From: Rhodoferax sp.
Lineage (GTDB): Bacteria > Pseudomonadota > Gammaproteobacteria > Burkholderiales > Burkholderiaceae_C
Reading direction: 5' to 3'
NCBI GenBank assembly: GCA_013791765.1
Contig: VMTC01000128.1
Location: forward strand, 1-64,000
DNA: 64,000 bases
Part shown: positions 26,135 through 34,727 of the stretch, piece after piece
Position numbering within the stretch: position 1 is the stretch's first letter
Layout of the letters: each line of letters opens with the position of its first letter
Position numbers and translations under genes: made by a program
The notes under the pieces: model-generated
Databases searched by the model: none
The model's input: the letters and a program-made list of their open reading frames with translations, nothing else
What the model was told of the DNA's origin: nothing

Positions 26135-27222
26135 GCGCCTTCTCCCTTTTGCTGCAAGGACTTGCCGTGCTCGGGCGACGGCCACAAACCGCGCGGGCGC
26201 ACCAGCATGACGCTGATCATGGCCAGGGCAATCAGGAGCTGGCGCAAAATTGACGAATCGAGCCGCCCACCGGTCATGGCCTGTAAGGGACCGGCGACGT
26301 AACGCAACACCTCGGGCAAGGCCGAGAGCAGCACGGCACCCAGAATGACGCCGGGCAAATGCCCGATGCCACCCAGCACCACCATGGCCACAATCATGAT
26401 CGACTCCATCAGACTGAAGGACTCCGGCGAAATAAAGCCCTGGAAAGACGCAAACATGGTGCCTGAGACGCCACCAAAAGTAGCGCCCATGCCAAAGGCC
26501 AGCAGCTTCAGATTGCGGGTATTGATGCCCATGGCCTTGGCGGCCACTTCGTCTTCACGAATCGCCATCCAGGCGCGTCCCACGCGCGAGAGTTGGAGGC
26601 GGTGCGAGATCAGCACGCTGAACAGCACCAACACCAGGAACAGGTAGTAATACAAGGTCACCGAGTTCAGTTCGTAGCCCCCAATATCGAGCGTGCGGCC
26701 CAGGTTCAGGCCGAAGAAATGAAAGGAATCAATCTGGCTCATGCCCTTGGGCCCATTGGTGATGTTGACGGGATGATCCAGGTTGTTCAGGAACACCCGA
26801 ATGATTTCACCAAAACCCAAAGTCACAATGGCCAGGTAGTCGCCGCGCAGACGCAGCGTGGGCGCCCCCAGCAGAATGCCTAAAACGCCGGCCAAACCAG
26901 CTGCAGCGGGGATCACGATCCATAACGGCGCATGCAAGCCGTCTGGAAACATCGCGCCAATCCAGGCAAACGTCTCCGTCAGGTGCGGTGATGCCAACAG
27001 GCCATACATATAGGCGCCAATGGCGAAGAAAGCGACGTAGCCCAGGTCCAGCAGGCCGGCGTAGCCCACCACAATATTGAGCCCCAGCGCCAGCAACACG
27101 TAAAGCAGCGCCATGTCGGCAATGCGCACCCAGGCATTGCCAAAGCTCTGCAGAATCAGCGGCAGTATCAGCAAGCCAACGGCCGCCAACAGGAAGACAA
27201 CGATTTTCTGTTGTTGTTTCAT
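26131..27222 (-). CDS. livM: Branched-chain amino-acid ABC transporter permease LivM
   Basis: This 363-residue permease has about nine to ten membrane segments. The LivM motif region LYVLLALGLNIVVGYAGLLDLGYVAFFAIGAY lies near the N terminus and the coupling segment GRAWMAIREDEVAAKAMGINTRNLKLLAF in the middle. It has a ribosome-binding site CCCCGAGGAACATC. It forms the channel with LivH. Confidence 0.94.
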   Translation of the reverse strand: MKQQQKIVVFLLAAVGLLILPLILQSFGNAWVRIADMALLYVLLALGLNIVVGYAGLLDLGYVAFFAIGAYMYGLLASPHLTETFAWIGAMFPDGLHAPLWIVIPAAAGLAGVLGILLGAPTLRLRGDYLAIVTLGFGEIIRVFLNNLDHPVNITNGPKGMSQIDSFHFFGLNLGRTLDIGGYELNSVTLYYYLFLVLVLFSVLISHRLQLSRVGRAWMAIREDEVAAKAMGINTRNLKLLAFGMGATFGGVSGTMFASFQGFISPESFSLMESIMIVAMVVLGGIGHLPGVILGAVLLSALPEVLRYVAGPLQAMTGGRLDSSILRQLLIALAMISVMLVRPRGLWPSPEHGKSLQQKGEGA

Positions 27223-27237
27223 GATGTTCCTCGGGGA

Positions 27238-28167
27238 TCAGGCACGGTCTGCCACGCGCTCACCGAGCAAGCCCGAGGGTCGCAAGGTCAGCACAAAAAT
27301 CAGCACAATAAAGGCAAAAATATCAGAATAATGACTACCCAGAACCCCCCCGGTGAGTGTGCCGATGTAGCCGGCGCCCAGCGATTCGATCAAGCCCAGC
27401 AAGATGCCGCCCAGCACTGCGCCGCCCAAGTTGCCAATCCCACCGAAAACGGCTGCTGTAAAGGCCTTCAAGCCTGGCAAAAAGCCCATGGTGTGCTGCA
27501 CCGTGCCGTAGTTAGCGGCCCACATCACCCCGGCAATGGCCGCCAGCACCGCGCCAATCACAAAGGTGGCGGAGATCACCACATCGGGCTTGACGCCCAT
27601 CAGGGCTGCCACGCGGGGGTTCTCGGCTGTGGCCCGCATGGCACGGCCCAGCTTGGTGTAGTTCACCAACCACATGAGCACTGCCAACGACACCACCGTC
27701 ATGCCCAGAATCAGCACCTGGGTGGGTGTAATCACAGCGCCGCCGATCTCGAACGGCGTACGCGGCAACAAGGTCGGGTAAGGTTTGTAGTTGGGCTTCC
27801 AGATGATCATGGCCAGGGTCTGCAAGAGCAGCGACATGCCGATGGCCGTGATCAGCGGTGCCAGTCGGGGGCTGTCGCGCAGCGGCCGGTACGCCACCTT
27901 TTCAATCACAAAGTTCAGGGTTGCGGCCACCACACAGGCAATGATCAGCGCGATCAGCAGGATCAACCAACCGGGCGTACCAGGCATGGCATCCTGCATC
28001 AAGCCAATGATGGACCAACTGGTCAGGGCGCCAACCATCAGCACCTCGCCGTGGGCAAAATTGATCAGGCCAATGATGCCGTAGACCATGGTGTAGCCCA
28101 GCGCCACCAAGGCATACATGCTGCCCAACACCAGACCATTGATGATCTGCTGTATGAAGGTATCCAT
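27238..28167 (-). CDS. livH: Branched-chain amino-acid ABC transporter permease LivH
   Basis: This 309-residue permease begins MDTFIQQIINGLVLGSMYALVALGYTMVYGIIGLINFAHGEVLMVGA, the LivH hallmark, and has the coupling loop YTKLGRAMRATAENPRVAALMGV. The start at 28167 is fixed by homology and by the ribosome-binding site ATCGGAGAAGTTT; the 51 codons upstream are not part of the family. It is the first gene of the liv operon, and a ~570 bp non-coding region lies before it. Confidence 0.94.
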   Translation of the reverse strand: MDTFIQQIINGLVLGSMYALVALGYTMVYGIIGLINFAHGEVLMVGALTSWSIIGLMQDAMPGTPGWLILLIALIIACVVAATLNFVIEKVAYRPLRDSPRLAPLITAIGMSLLLQTLAMIIWKPNYKPYPTLLPRTPFEIGGAVITPTQVLILGMTVVSLAVLMWLVNYTKLGRAMRATAENPRVAALMGVKPDVVISATFVIGAVLAAIAGVMWAANYGTVQHTMGFLPGLKAFTAAVFGGIGNLGGAVLGGILLGLIESLGAGYIGTLTGGVLGSHYSDIFAFIVLIFVLTLRPSGLLGERVADRA

Positions 28168-28309
28168 AAACTTCTCCGATTTTTGACCGTCGCGTAATTG
28201 AGCCACCAAGGGCAACGTGCGGGTTGACCGACGCTGCAACCGTGAGAGCTCTGCCAGTCTTCTAGCAAGAAACCTGCCAGCATTGACACGCTGGCTTGGG
28301 GTGGTGGCA

Positions 28310-28417
28310 ATTGTAGTCAAGGCAAAACCATCAATGCGCAGGTCAACCGTATGGGTTTACCCTAGATTTCCTGATGGATCAGCCTAAGACTGAATCAATA
28401 AGAATGACTAATAGTCA
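28310..28417 (-). promoter_or_regulatory. Candidate control region of the liv operon
   Basis: The 577 bp between livH and the TRAP protein gene hold no gene. On the minus strand a -10-like TACAAT (28315-28310) lies ~140 bp before livH. GGGTTTACCC (28353-28362) lies 37 bp further upstream and resembles the motif before both TRAP genes. A perfect inverted repeat TGACT-AAT-AGTCA is at 28405-28417. All roles are inferred. Confidence 0.4.
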
Positions 28418-28702
28418 GGGGGACCGGCTGCACCGGCCAACAGCGTGCTTGTCGCGGCTTGATCAACTTCAGGTCAGGGAGCGTCGCGCCCCGTGGGTGC
28501 CGTCTTTCACGTTAACCATTGATCAGCGTGGGTCGTGAAAAGAAAACGTTGAAGCGTCACAGATTCTCCTCATGAGAACTCGCCTTCAAAGGCAAGTGCT
28601 GACATTGCATTTTGGGTTGGCTTTTGGTGTCCATGGCGCGCGGGCCAAGCTCAATTGCAGCACCCGGCGAGCTTTTCGCGCCATGACGCCGAATCTGAAC
28701 AA

Positions 28703-28730
28703 AAAAAACTGCGCCAAGGCGCAGTTTTTT
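28703..28730 (-). terminator. Intrinsic terminator after the first TRAP binding-protein gene
   Basis: AAAAAACTGCGCC-AA-GGCGCAGTTTTTT is a perfect stem with A and T tracts, 15 bp past the stop at 28745. It could act in both directions. Confidence 0.88.
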
Positions 28731-28744
28731 AGACGGGGCTTGAA

Positions 28745-29827
28745 CTACAACCGTTGCGATTGCATGAAATTATCAAAACGGGCTTCGGTAAAACGGAACC
28801 AGAGGTTGGCCTCGCCCCGGTAGGCATTGAAGTCAGCATAAATTTTCTTCCAGTTCGGGTTACTGGCACTGAGTTCAGCGTACACCTCCTGGGTCGCCTT
28901 GAAGGCGGCGATCATGATGTCGTTTGAGAAGGCGTGTAGCTTGGAACCTTGGCCGACCAACGTCTTTAAAGCGCCCGGATTCTTGTAGTCATAGTTAGCC
29001 TGGATGTTCACATGCGCGTGCGAGGCAGCCGCTTCAATGATCGCCTTGTTCTCAGCCGTCAAGCCATCGTATGCTTTCTGGTTGACATACAGCGAGAACT
29101 GCGTGCTGCCTTCCCACCAGCCGGGATAGTAATAATGGGGTGCTACCTTGTACAGACCCAGTTTCAGGTCGTCATAGGGGCCAATCCATTCGGCGGCATC
29201 AACGGTGCCCTTCTCCAGCGCCTGGTATATCTCACCGGCAGGAATATTTTGCGGTACGCCACCAAGTCGGCTTAGAATTTTTCCGCCAAAACCGCCAATG
29301 CGCATTTTCATGCCTTTGATGTCGGCCACCGACTTGATTTGCTTGCGGTACCAGCCGCCCATCTGGGCGCCCGAGTTGCCCATCGGGAAATTGACGATGT
29401 TGTAGTTCTTGTAGAACTCGCGCATCAATTTCAAACCGTTGCCAGCGAACATCCAGGCGGTCAGCTGGCGCGAATTCAGGCCAAATGGAATCGAGCAGTC
29501 CAGCGCAAAAGCCTCATCCTTGCCGAAGAAGTAATAAGGTGCGGTATGCGCGCACTCGACCGTGCCGTTCTGCACCCCGTCGACCACACCGAAAGCGGGC
29601 ATCAGCTCACCTGCGGTATGCACCGAGATGGTGAACTTGCCACCCGACATGATGCTCACCTGTTTTGCAAATTCCTCAGTCCCGCCGATCAGCACATCGA
29701 GCGACTTGGGGAAGCTCGAGGCCAAGCGCCAACGAATGGCGCCACCTTGAGCGTGCACAGCGGGCGCTGCACCAGCGGCCAGTACCCCGGCGACGCCGGC
29801 GTGTTTGATGAGAGAACGACGATCCAT
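28745..29827 (-). CDS. TRAP transporter solute-binding protein (DctP family), paralogue 1
   Basis: This 360-residue periplasmic binding protein has a Tat-like signal (MDRRSLIKHAGVAGVLAAG, cleavage near AVHAQ) and a DctP-type fold: IRWRLASSFPKSLD, GELMPAFGVVDGVQNGTVE, the mid-domain KMRIGGFGGKILSRLGG and YYYPGWWEGSTQF. It belongs to the group annotated for mannitol/chloroaromatic or 2-oxo-acid uptake, but the ligand is not known. It is highly similar to the next gene and has the same promoter layout. No dctQ/dctM membrane genes are in the window. Confidence 0.9.
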   Translation of the reverse strand: MDRRSLIKHAGVAGVLAAGAAPAVHAQGGAIRWRLASSFPKSLDVLIGGTEEFAKQVSIMSGGKFTISVHTAGELMPAFGVVDGVQNGTVECAHTAPYYFFGKDEAFALDCSIPFGLNSRQLTAWMFAGNGLKLMREFYKNYNIVNFPMGNSGAQMGGWYRKQIKSVADIKGMKMRIGGFGGKILSRLGGVPQNIPAGEIYQALEKGTVDAAEWIGPYDDLKLGLYKVAPHYYYPGWWEGSTQFSLYVNQKAYDGLTAENKAIIEAAASHAHVNIQANYDYKNPGALKTLVGQGSKLHAFSNDIMIAAFKATQEVYAELSASNPNWKKIYADFNAYRGEANLWFRFTEARFDNFMQSQRL

Positions 29828-29902
29828 GAGACTTACTCCTCAATTTTTAGAAAATATCAATGTGCCGTTCGGCACAGCGACGACTGATTAAAGTCATTGA
29901 AA

Positions 29903-29943
29903 ATTGTAAGAAGCTGGGCGTCGGGCGGTATGGGGGTTTCCCC
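29903..29943 (-). promoter_or_regulatory. Promoter/activator-site candidate of TRAP paralogue 1
   Basis: On the minus strand GGGGAAACCCCC (29943-29932) is followed after exactly 23 nt by TACAAT (29908-29903). The same motif and spacing occur before paralogue 2. The layout fits an activator site over the -35 region. Confidence 0.55.
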
Positions 29944-29988
29944 TCGCATTGCTGTCAGCAAGCTGTCGGCACCCTGAGCACATCACTC

Positions 29989-30027
29989 AAAAAAATGTCC
30001 GCTCACCTGCAGGGCAGGTCAGCGGAC
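29989..30027 (-). terminator. Intrinsic terminator after the second TRAP binding-protein gene
   Basis: On the minus strand GTCCGCTGACCTGC-cct-GCAGGTGAGCGGAC is followed by ATTTTTTT: a long stem with one internal mismatch, about 55 bp past the stop at 30083. Confidence 0.88.
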
Positions 30028-30082
30028 CGATAGAGAGGACGACGCGGGCCAGGCTGCGCTTGCGCGAGCCGAACGTCAAGCC

Positions 30083-31168
30083 CTAGATTTTTACCGTAGT
30101 CATGTAGCTGTCAAAACGATATTCAGAAAAACGCAGCCATAGCAACTGGTCACGCTGGAAAGCGCGCATGTCCTGGTGAATTTTCTTGAACTCGGGTGAC
30201 TTAGCCTCGTGCTCCGCAAACACTTCCATGGACGCCTTGAAACCAGCATCCATGATCTCCTTTGGAAAAGGCTTGAGCTGGGTCTTGTCAGCCACGAGCT
30301 TCTTCAAGGCAATCGGGTTGAAGGCGTCGTACTTGGCCGTCATGTCCCTGGCCGCCACCGCAGTTGCCGCGTCGACAATGGCCTGAAATTCGGGTGACAG
30401 TGCCGCATAGGCTTTGGTGTTGATGAAAAACTCCAGTTCCGCGCCACCTTCCCACCATCCGGGATAGTAGTAGTAGGGCGCCACCTTGTTGAAGCCCAGT
30501 TTTTGGTCATCGTGAGGACCGACAAACTCGGTGGCATCGAGCGTGCCTTTCTCCAGGGCCAAATACACTTCGCCGCCGGGCATGTTTTGCGGCACCACGC
30601 CAAGTTTTTGCATGGCCTCACCGAACAGCCCGCCACCCATGCGCATTTTCAGACCCTTCAGGTCCTTCACGCTCTTGATCTCCTTGCGGTACCAGCCGCC
30701 CATCTGCGTGCCGGTGTTGCCCGCGCTGCGACTCTTGATGTTGTACTTGGCGTAAAACTCGTCCATGAGCTTGCGGCCATTGCCATGCTCCATCCAGGCA
30801 TCCATCTGGCGTGCGGTCAGGCCAAAAGGTACGGCGCAGCCAAAGGCAAAGATGGGGTCTTTGCCAGTGAAATAATAAGACGCGGTCTGGGCCATTTCAA
30901 CCGTACCATTCTGAATGGCATCGACCACGCCAAACGCGGGCATCAATTCGCCAGCGGCATGCACCGACACTTCGAACTTACCGCCCGACAGGGCCTTGAC
31001 GGTCTTGGCAAACATTTCTGCGCTGCCATAGATGGTGTCGAGTGACTTCGGAAAGCTTGACGCCATGCGCCAGCGAACGTTGGCCCCTTGGGCATGCACG
31101 GCGGGTGCAGCACCCACGGCCAACACGCCGGCAATACCGGCATGCTTGATTACGGAACGACGATCCAT
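30083..31168 (-). CDS. TRAP transporter solute-binding protein (DctP family), paralogue 2
   Basis: This 361-residue paralogue of the preceding gene has a Tat-like signal (MDRRSVIKHAGIAGVLAVG ... AVHAQ) and nearly the same body: VRWRMASSFPKSLD, GELMPAFGVVDAIQNGTVE, QMGGWYRKEIKSVKDLKGLKMRMGG and YYYYPGWWEGGAELEF. The start at 31168 has the ribosome-binding site TTTAGGAGTGAACCAA; the longer frame to 31561 runs antisense into dxs and is rejected. Each paralogue has its own promoter and terminator, so they can be expressed separately and probably bind different ligands. Confidence 0.9.
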   Translation of the reverse strand: MDRRSVIKHAGIAGVLAVGAAPAVHAQGANVRWRMASSFPKSLDTIYGSAEMFAKTVKALSGGKFEVSVHAAGELMPAFGVVDAIQNGTVEMAQTASYYFTGKDPIFAFGCAVPFGLTARQMDAWMEHGNGRKLMDEFYAKYNIKSRSAGNTGTQMGGWYRKEIKSVKDLKGLKMRMGGGLFGEAMQKLGVVPQNMPGGEVYLALEKGTLDATEFVGPHDDQKLGFNKVAPYYYYPGWWEGGAELEFFINTKAYAALSPEFQAIVDAATAVAARDMTAKYDAFNPIALKKLVADKTQLKPFPKEIMDAGFKASMEVFAEHEAKSPEFKKIHQDMRAFQRDQLLWLRFSEYRFDSYMTTVKI

Positions 31169-31247
31169 TTGGTTCACTCCTAAAGTTGTGGATTGAATAT
31201 CTAGTGATGCGCGTTGGCATAACAATGACCCATTACAGTCAATGGCC

Positions 31248-31288
31248 ATTGTAGAAACAACTTGGTGCGTGTCTGCGGGGGTTTGCCC
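31248..31288 (-). promoter_or_regulatory. Promoter/activator-site candidate of TRAP paralogue 2
   Basis: On the minus strand GGGCAAACCCCC (31288-31277), then 23 nt, then TACAAT (31253-31248), about 80 bp before the start codon. This matches the arrangement before paralogue 1 in both motif and spacing. Confidence 0.55.
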
Positions 31289-31343
31289 TTGCGGTGAATA
31301 AGCAGCGCTCAAGGGCACGCGCCGGAGCCGCCGTTCAAAGCGT

Positions 31344-33242
31344 TCAGGCGACGGCTTTGAGCGCTGGACGCCCCGGCAGCAGCAGCGGTGCGAAGCGCTT
31401 GACGATCGACGCTTCAATGCCCGCGGCATCAAGCCCCTGCAGTGCCAGCAGCTTGGCCGGGTCTCCATGCTCAATGAATTCATCGCGCAAACCCAGCTGC
31501 AGAACGGGCTTGAGCAGGCCCGCAGCCTGCAAAGCCTCCAACACCGCACTGCCAGCGCCACCCATGATGGCGCCTTCTTCCAGTGTCACCAAGGCGTCAT
31601 GTTCGGCGGCCACTTGTAAGAGCAGCGCCATATCCAGCGGCTTGGCCCAGCGCATGTTGACCACCGTGGCGTTGAGCTTTTCAGCCGCCTGCAAAGCAGG
31701 GTACAGGAGCGTGCCAAATGCCAGAATGGCCACGCCCTTGCCGCTGCGCCGGATTTCGCCCTGGGCAAAGGGCAAGGCGTCCAACCCTGCCTGGACGGCT
31801 GTACCGGCACCGGCACCCCGCGGATAGCGCACGGCCACGGGGTGATTCTGCGCAAAAGCGGTGCTGAGCAACTGCCGGCACTCGTTCTCATCGGCCGGAC
31901 AGGCCACGCTGATGTTGGGAATACAGCGCATAAACGGAATGTCATACGCGCCGGCATGAGTGGCCCCGTCCGCGCCCACCAGACCCGCGCGGTCCAGCGC
32001 AAACACCACCGGCAGGTTTTGAATCGCCACATCGTGGATCAACTGGTCGTAGCCGCGCTGCAAAAAGGTGGAATAGATCGCCACCACCGGCTTCAAGCCT
32101 TCGCAGGCCAGACCCGCGGCAAAGGTCACCGCATGCTGCTCGGCAATGCCGACGTCAAAGTAGCGCTGTGGAAAGCGCTGCTCAAACTCCACCATGCCAG
32201 AGCCCTCGCGCATGGCGGGCGTGATGCCCACCAGCCGCGGGTCAGCAGCCGCCATATCGCAGAGCCACTGGCCAAACACCTGGGTAAAGCTTTGCTTCGA
32301 ACTCATGGCCGGGGCCTGCAGCCCCACCGCCGGGTCAAACTTGCCGGGGCCGTGGTAGGCCACCGGGTCGGCTTCGGCCAGTTTGTAGCCCTGCCCTTTC
32401 TTGGTCACCACATGCAAAAACTGCGGACCCTTGAGGTGCTTGATGTTCTCCAGCGTGGGGATCAGGGCGTCGAGGTCGTGGCCGTCAATCGGGCCAATGT
32501 AATTGAAGCCAAATTTCTCGAACAGGGTGGCGGGCACCACCATGCCCTTGGCGCTTTCCTCCAGGCGCTTGGCCAGCTCAAACAGCGGCGGCGCGCCTTT
32601 GAGCACGGTCTTGCCCACATTCTTGGCGGCGGCGTAGAACTGCCCACTCATGAGCTTGGCCAGGTGCCGGTTGAGCGCGCCCACCGGCGGGCTGATGCTC
32701 ATGTCGTTGTCATTGAGGATCACCAGCAAGTTGCAGTCTGCAACCCCGGCGTTGTTGAGCGCTTCAAACGCCATACCTGCGGTCAGCGCGCCGTCGCCAA
32801 TCACGGCAACCGCATAACGCTCTTCGCCCTTGATCTTGGCGGCCAGCGCCATGCCCAGGGCCGCTGAAATGGAGGTACTGGAATGCGCGGTGCCAAAGGT
32901 GTCATGCTCACTCTCGCCGCGCTGCGGGAAACCGCTCAAGCCACCAAGCTGGCGCAGCGTTGCCATGCGCTCGCGCCGCCCGGTCAATATCTTGTGCGGG
33001 TAGGTCTGATGGCCCACGTCCCACACCACGCGGTCGTGCGGTGTGCTGAACACATAGTGCAAGGCCACCGTGAGTTCAACCGTGCCCAGGTTGGAGCTGA
33101 GGTGGCCCCCGGTTTTGGCCACACTGTGCAGCAAATAGGCCCGCAGTTCGTCGGCCAGTGCGCCCAACTGCGCGCGTGGCACCAGGCGCAGGTCAGCGGG
33201 ATCATTGATGGTGTGCAGCAGGGGGTAGGAGTTGTGTGGCAT
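31344..33242 (-). CDS. dxs: 1-deoxy-D-xylulose-5-phosphate synthase
   Basis: Dxs condenses pyruvate and glyceraldehyde-3-phosphate in the first step of the MEP isoprenoid pathway, using thiamine diphosphate. The 632-residue protein shows [34 protein letters not shown], the thiamine motif [18 protein letters not shown]...NDNDMSIS, the transketolase segment [35 protein letters not shown] and the C-terminal domain [16 protein letters not shown]. It is the last gene of xseB-ispA-dxs, a conserved betaproteobacterial cluster. A short repeat separates it from ispA. Confidence 0.97.
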   Translation of the reverse strand: MPHNSYPLLHTINDPADLRLVPRAQLGALADELRAYLLHSVAKTGGHLSSNLGTVELTVALHYVFSTPHDRVVWDVGHQTYPHKILTGRRERMATLRQLGGLSGFPQRGESEHDTFGTAHSSTSISAALGMALAAKIKGEERYAVAVIGDGALTAGMAFEALNNAGVADCNLLVILNDNDMSISPPVGALNRHLAKLMSGQFYAAAKNVGKTVLKGAPPLFELAKRLEESAKGMVVPATLFEKFGFNYIGPIDGHDLDALIPTLENIKHLKGPQFLHVVTKKGQGYKLAEADPVAYHGPGKFDPAVGLQAPAMSSKQSFTQVFGQWLCDMAAADPRLVGITPAMREGSGMVEFEQRFPQRYFDVGIAEQHAVTFAAGLACEGLKPVVAIYSTFLQRGYDQLIHDVAIQNLPVVFALDRAGLVGADGATHAGAYDIPFMRCIPNISVACPADENECRQLLSTAFAQNHPVAVRYPRGAGAGTAVQAGLDALPFAQGEIRRSGKGVAILAFGTLLYPALQAAEKLNATVVNMRWAKPLDMALLLQVAAEHDALVTLEEGAIMGGAGSAVLEALQAAGLLKPVLQLGLRDEFIEHGDPAKLLALQGLDAAGIEASIVKRFAPLLLPGRPALKAVA

Positions 33243-33248
33243 ATGCTC

Positions 33249-33298
33249 TATTATTTATAGCTTCAAGCGCTTATTTCATAAGGGCTAGAGGCTAATTT
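33249..33298 (-). repeat. Short repeat, copy 6 (ispA-dxs intergenic)
   Basis: Reverse orientation: TTATAGCTTCAAGCGCTTAT followed by TTCATAAGGGCTAGAGGCTA and ATTT. It fills the 71 bp gap between ispA and dxs. Confidence 0.85.
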
Positions 33299-33313
33299 AC
33301 CTAATATTTTCAA

Positions 33314-34270
33314 TTAACAGGCTCGGTTCACCAGGCGCGTGGCCAAAGCCTGCAATGCCTGCGTCTCGGACAGCCCGCTGCGCCCCAAAGCTGCCAGGGC
33401 CTCGACCAGCAGTTGCTGTGCATACTCGCTCGCGCGCGCCAACCCCAACAGCGACACAAAGGTCGGTTTGTCATGCTCGGCATCTTTGCCCGCCGTCTTG
33501 CCCAAAGTGGCGGAATCAGCCGTGACGTCAAGTATGTCGTCAACCACCTGAAACGCCAGCCCAATCGCCGCGCCATAGGCCATGAGCGCGTCCTCAGCCT
33601 GGCTTGACACCTCAGCGCAGGCAGCACCCATCATCACGCTGGCCTGCAGTAACGCGCCGGTTTTCAGGCGGTGCATCTGGCGCAGTTGGCGCTCCGTCAG
33701 TGCCACGCCGACACTGGACAGGTCAATCGCTTGGCCCCCGGCCATGCCGCCACTGCCCGCTGCGCGTGCCAGCAAACGGCACAAGGCGGCTTGCTGGCGG
33801 GCCGGGATGGATTCATCGTCAGGCGTCAACAGCTCAAAGGCCATGGCCTGCAGGGCATCACCTGCGAGCAGGGCGCCGGCCTCGCCAAATTTGACGTGCA
33901 CTGTCGCTTTGCCCCGGCGCAATACGTCGTTGTCCATGCATGGCAGGTCGTCGTGCACCAGCGAATAGGCATGAATCAGCTCGACCGCGCAGGCCGCACG
34001 CAAGGCTATTTCGGGCGTGTTTGACGCGTCAAAGCGCTCGCCGCTGGCCGCTTGCGCCGCAGCGAGCACCAGCAAGGGGCGCAGGCGCTTGCCACCGCCT
34101 AGCACCGCGTAGCGCATGGCAGCGATCAACTCGGCCGGGCTGCCGCCCTCGGCGCCCCCCGTTGGGTCAGCGTTGACCCAGCGCTCAAGCGCGCGCTCAA
34201 CACGCGCCAGGTGCCCCGCGCTCCAGGCGCTCAGGTCAAATGCTGCGTTCCCAGTCACTCGGGCATCCAT
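33314..34270 (-). CDS. ispA: Farnesyl/geranyl diphosphate synthase (polyprenyl synthetase)
   Basis: IspA joins IPP to allylic diphosphates to give farnesyl diphosphate. The 318-residue protein has [17 protein letters not shown], the first aspartate-rich motif [11 protein letters not shown] (DDxxxxD form), [22 protein letters not shown] and the second motif [13 protein letters not shown]. It overlaps xseB by 16 bp at its start and is followed by dxs, which supplies the pathway upstream. Confidence 0.96.
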   Translation of the reverse strand: MDARVTGNAAFDLSAWSAGHLARVERALERWVNADPTGGAEGGSPAELIAAMRYAVLGGGKRLRPLLVLAAAQAASGERFDASNTPEIALRAACAVELIHAYSLVHDDLPCMDNDVLRRGKATVHVKFGEAGALLAGDALQAMAFELLTPDDESIPARQQAALCRLLARAAGSGGMAGGQAIDLSSVGVALTERQLRQMHRLKTGALLQASVMMGAACAEVSSQAEDALMAYGAAIGLAFQVVDDILDVTADSATLGKTAGKDAEHDKPTFVSLLGLARASEYAQQLLVEALAALGRSGLSETQALQALATRLVNRAC

Positions 34271-34491
34271 GCTTTAAGCGTGCCTTGATCGAGAACCTTG
34301 ATCTGGTTTTCAACGGCTTCGAGCCGCTCACGACAAAACTTGAGAAGTTCAGCCCCGCGCTGGTATTGACTCAAGAGCTGGTCCAGCGGCAGATCGCCCG
34401 ATTCCAGCCGGGCCACCAACTGCTCCAGCTCTTGGCTGGCGGCCTCGAAACTGGCGGGAACGCTTGAAACGGGTTTGGGAGTCGAAGCCAT
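34255..34491 (-). CDS. xseB: Exodeoxyribonuclease VII small subunit
   Basis: This 78-residue protein matches XseB across its length: [47 protein letters not shown]. It assembles with XseA into exonuclease VII, which degrades single-stranded DNA; xseA is not in the window. It starts the xseB-ispA-dxs operon and overlaps ispA. Confidence 0.93.
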   Translation of the reverse strand: MASTPKPVSSVPASFEAASQELEQLVARLESGDLPLDQLLSQYQRGAELLKFCRERLEAVENQIKVLDQGTLKAWMPE

Positions 34492-34637
34492 GCGGTGAGA
34501 AAGATTCAGTAGATGAAACGTTCGATTTTAGGCGTTTGGGGTCGGTGCGTGTATGCCAAGGCGCCAAAAGCACTGAGGCGGCGCTCTAAACAAGCGCGCC
34601 GCAATCGGGCTCGAAGCCGCCAAAAACAGCCCGACAG

Positions 34638-34680
34638 GTACAATTTGTGTTCTCAACCGGTCCGCACCGGTTTCTTTTTA
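34638..34680 (+). promoter_or_regulatory. Possible promoter and short leader hairpin before the Rieske oxygenase gene
   Basis: A -10-like TACAAT (34639-34644) is followed by a stem AACCGG-tccgca-CCGGTT with a short T-rich run (TCTTTTTA), about 50 bp before the Rieske start. A second small stem (CTCCC-tgt-GGGGAG) lies between it and the ATG. No known riboswitch was recognised; attenuation is possible but unproven. Confidence 0.3.
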
Positions 34681-34727
34681 CCGCGCTTTAGCGCATCTCC
34701 CTGTGGGGAGTCTGGGTCAGGTCACCG

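Noticed and set aside
28572..28823. Small plus-strand frame upstream of the first TRAP gene
   Set aside because: It crosses the intrinsic terminator and runs into antisense TRAP coding sequence; no ribosome-binding site or family match.
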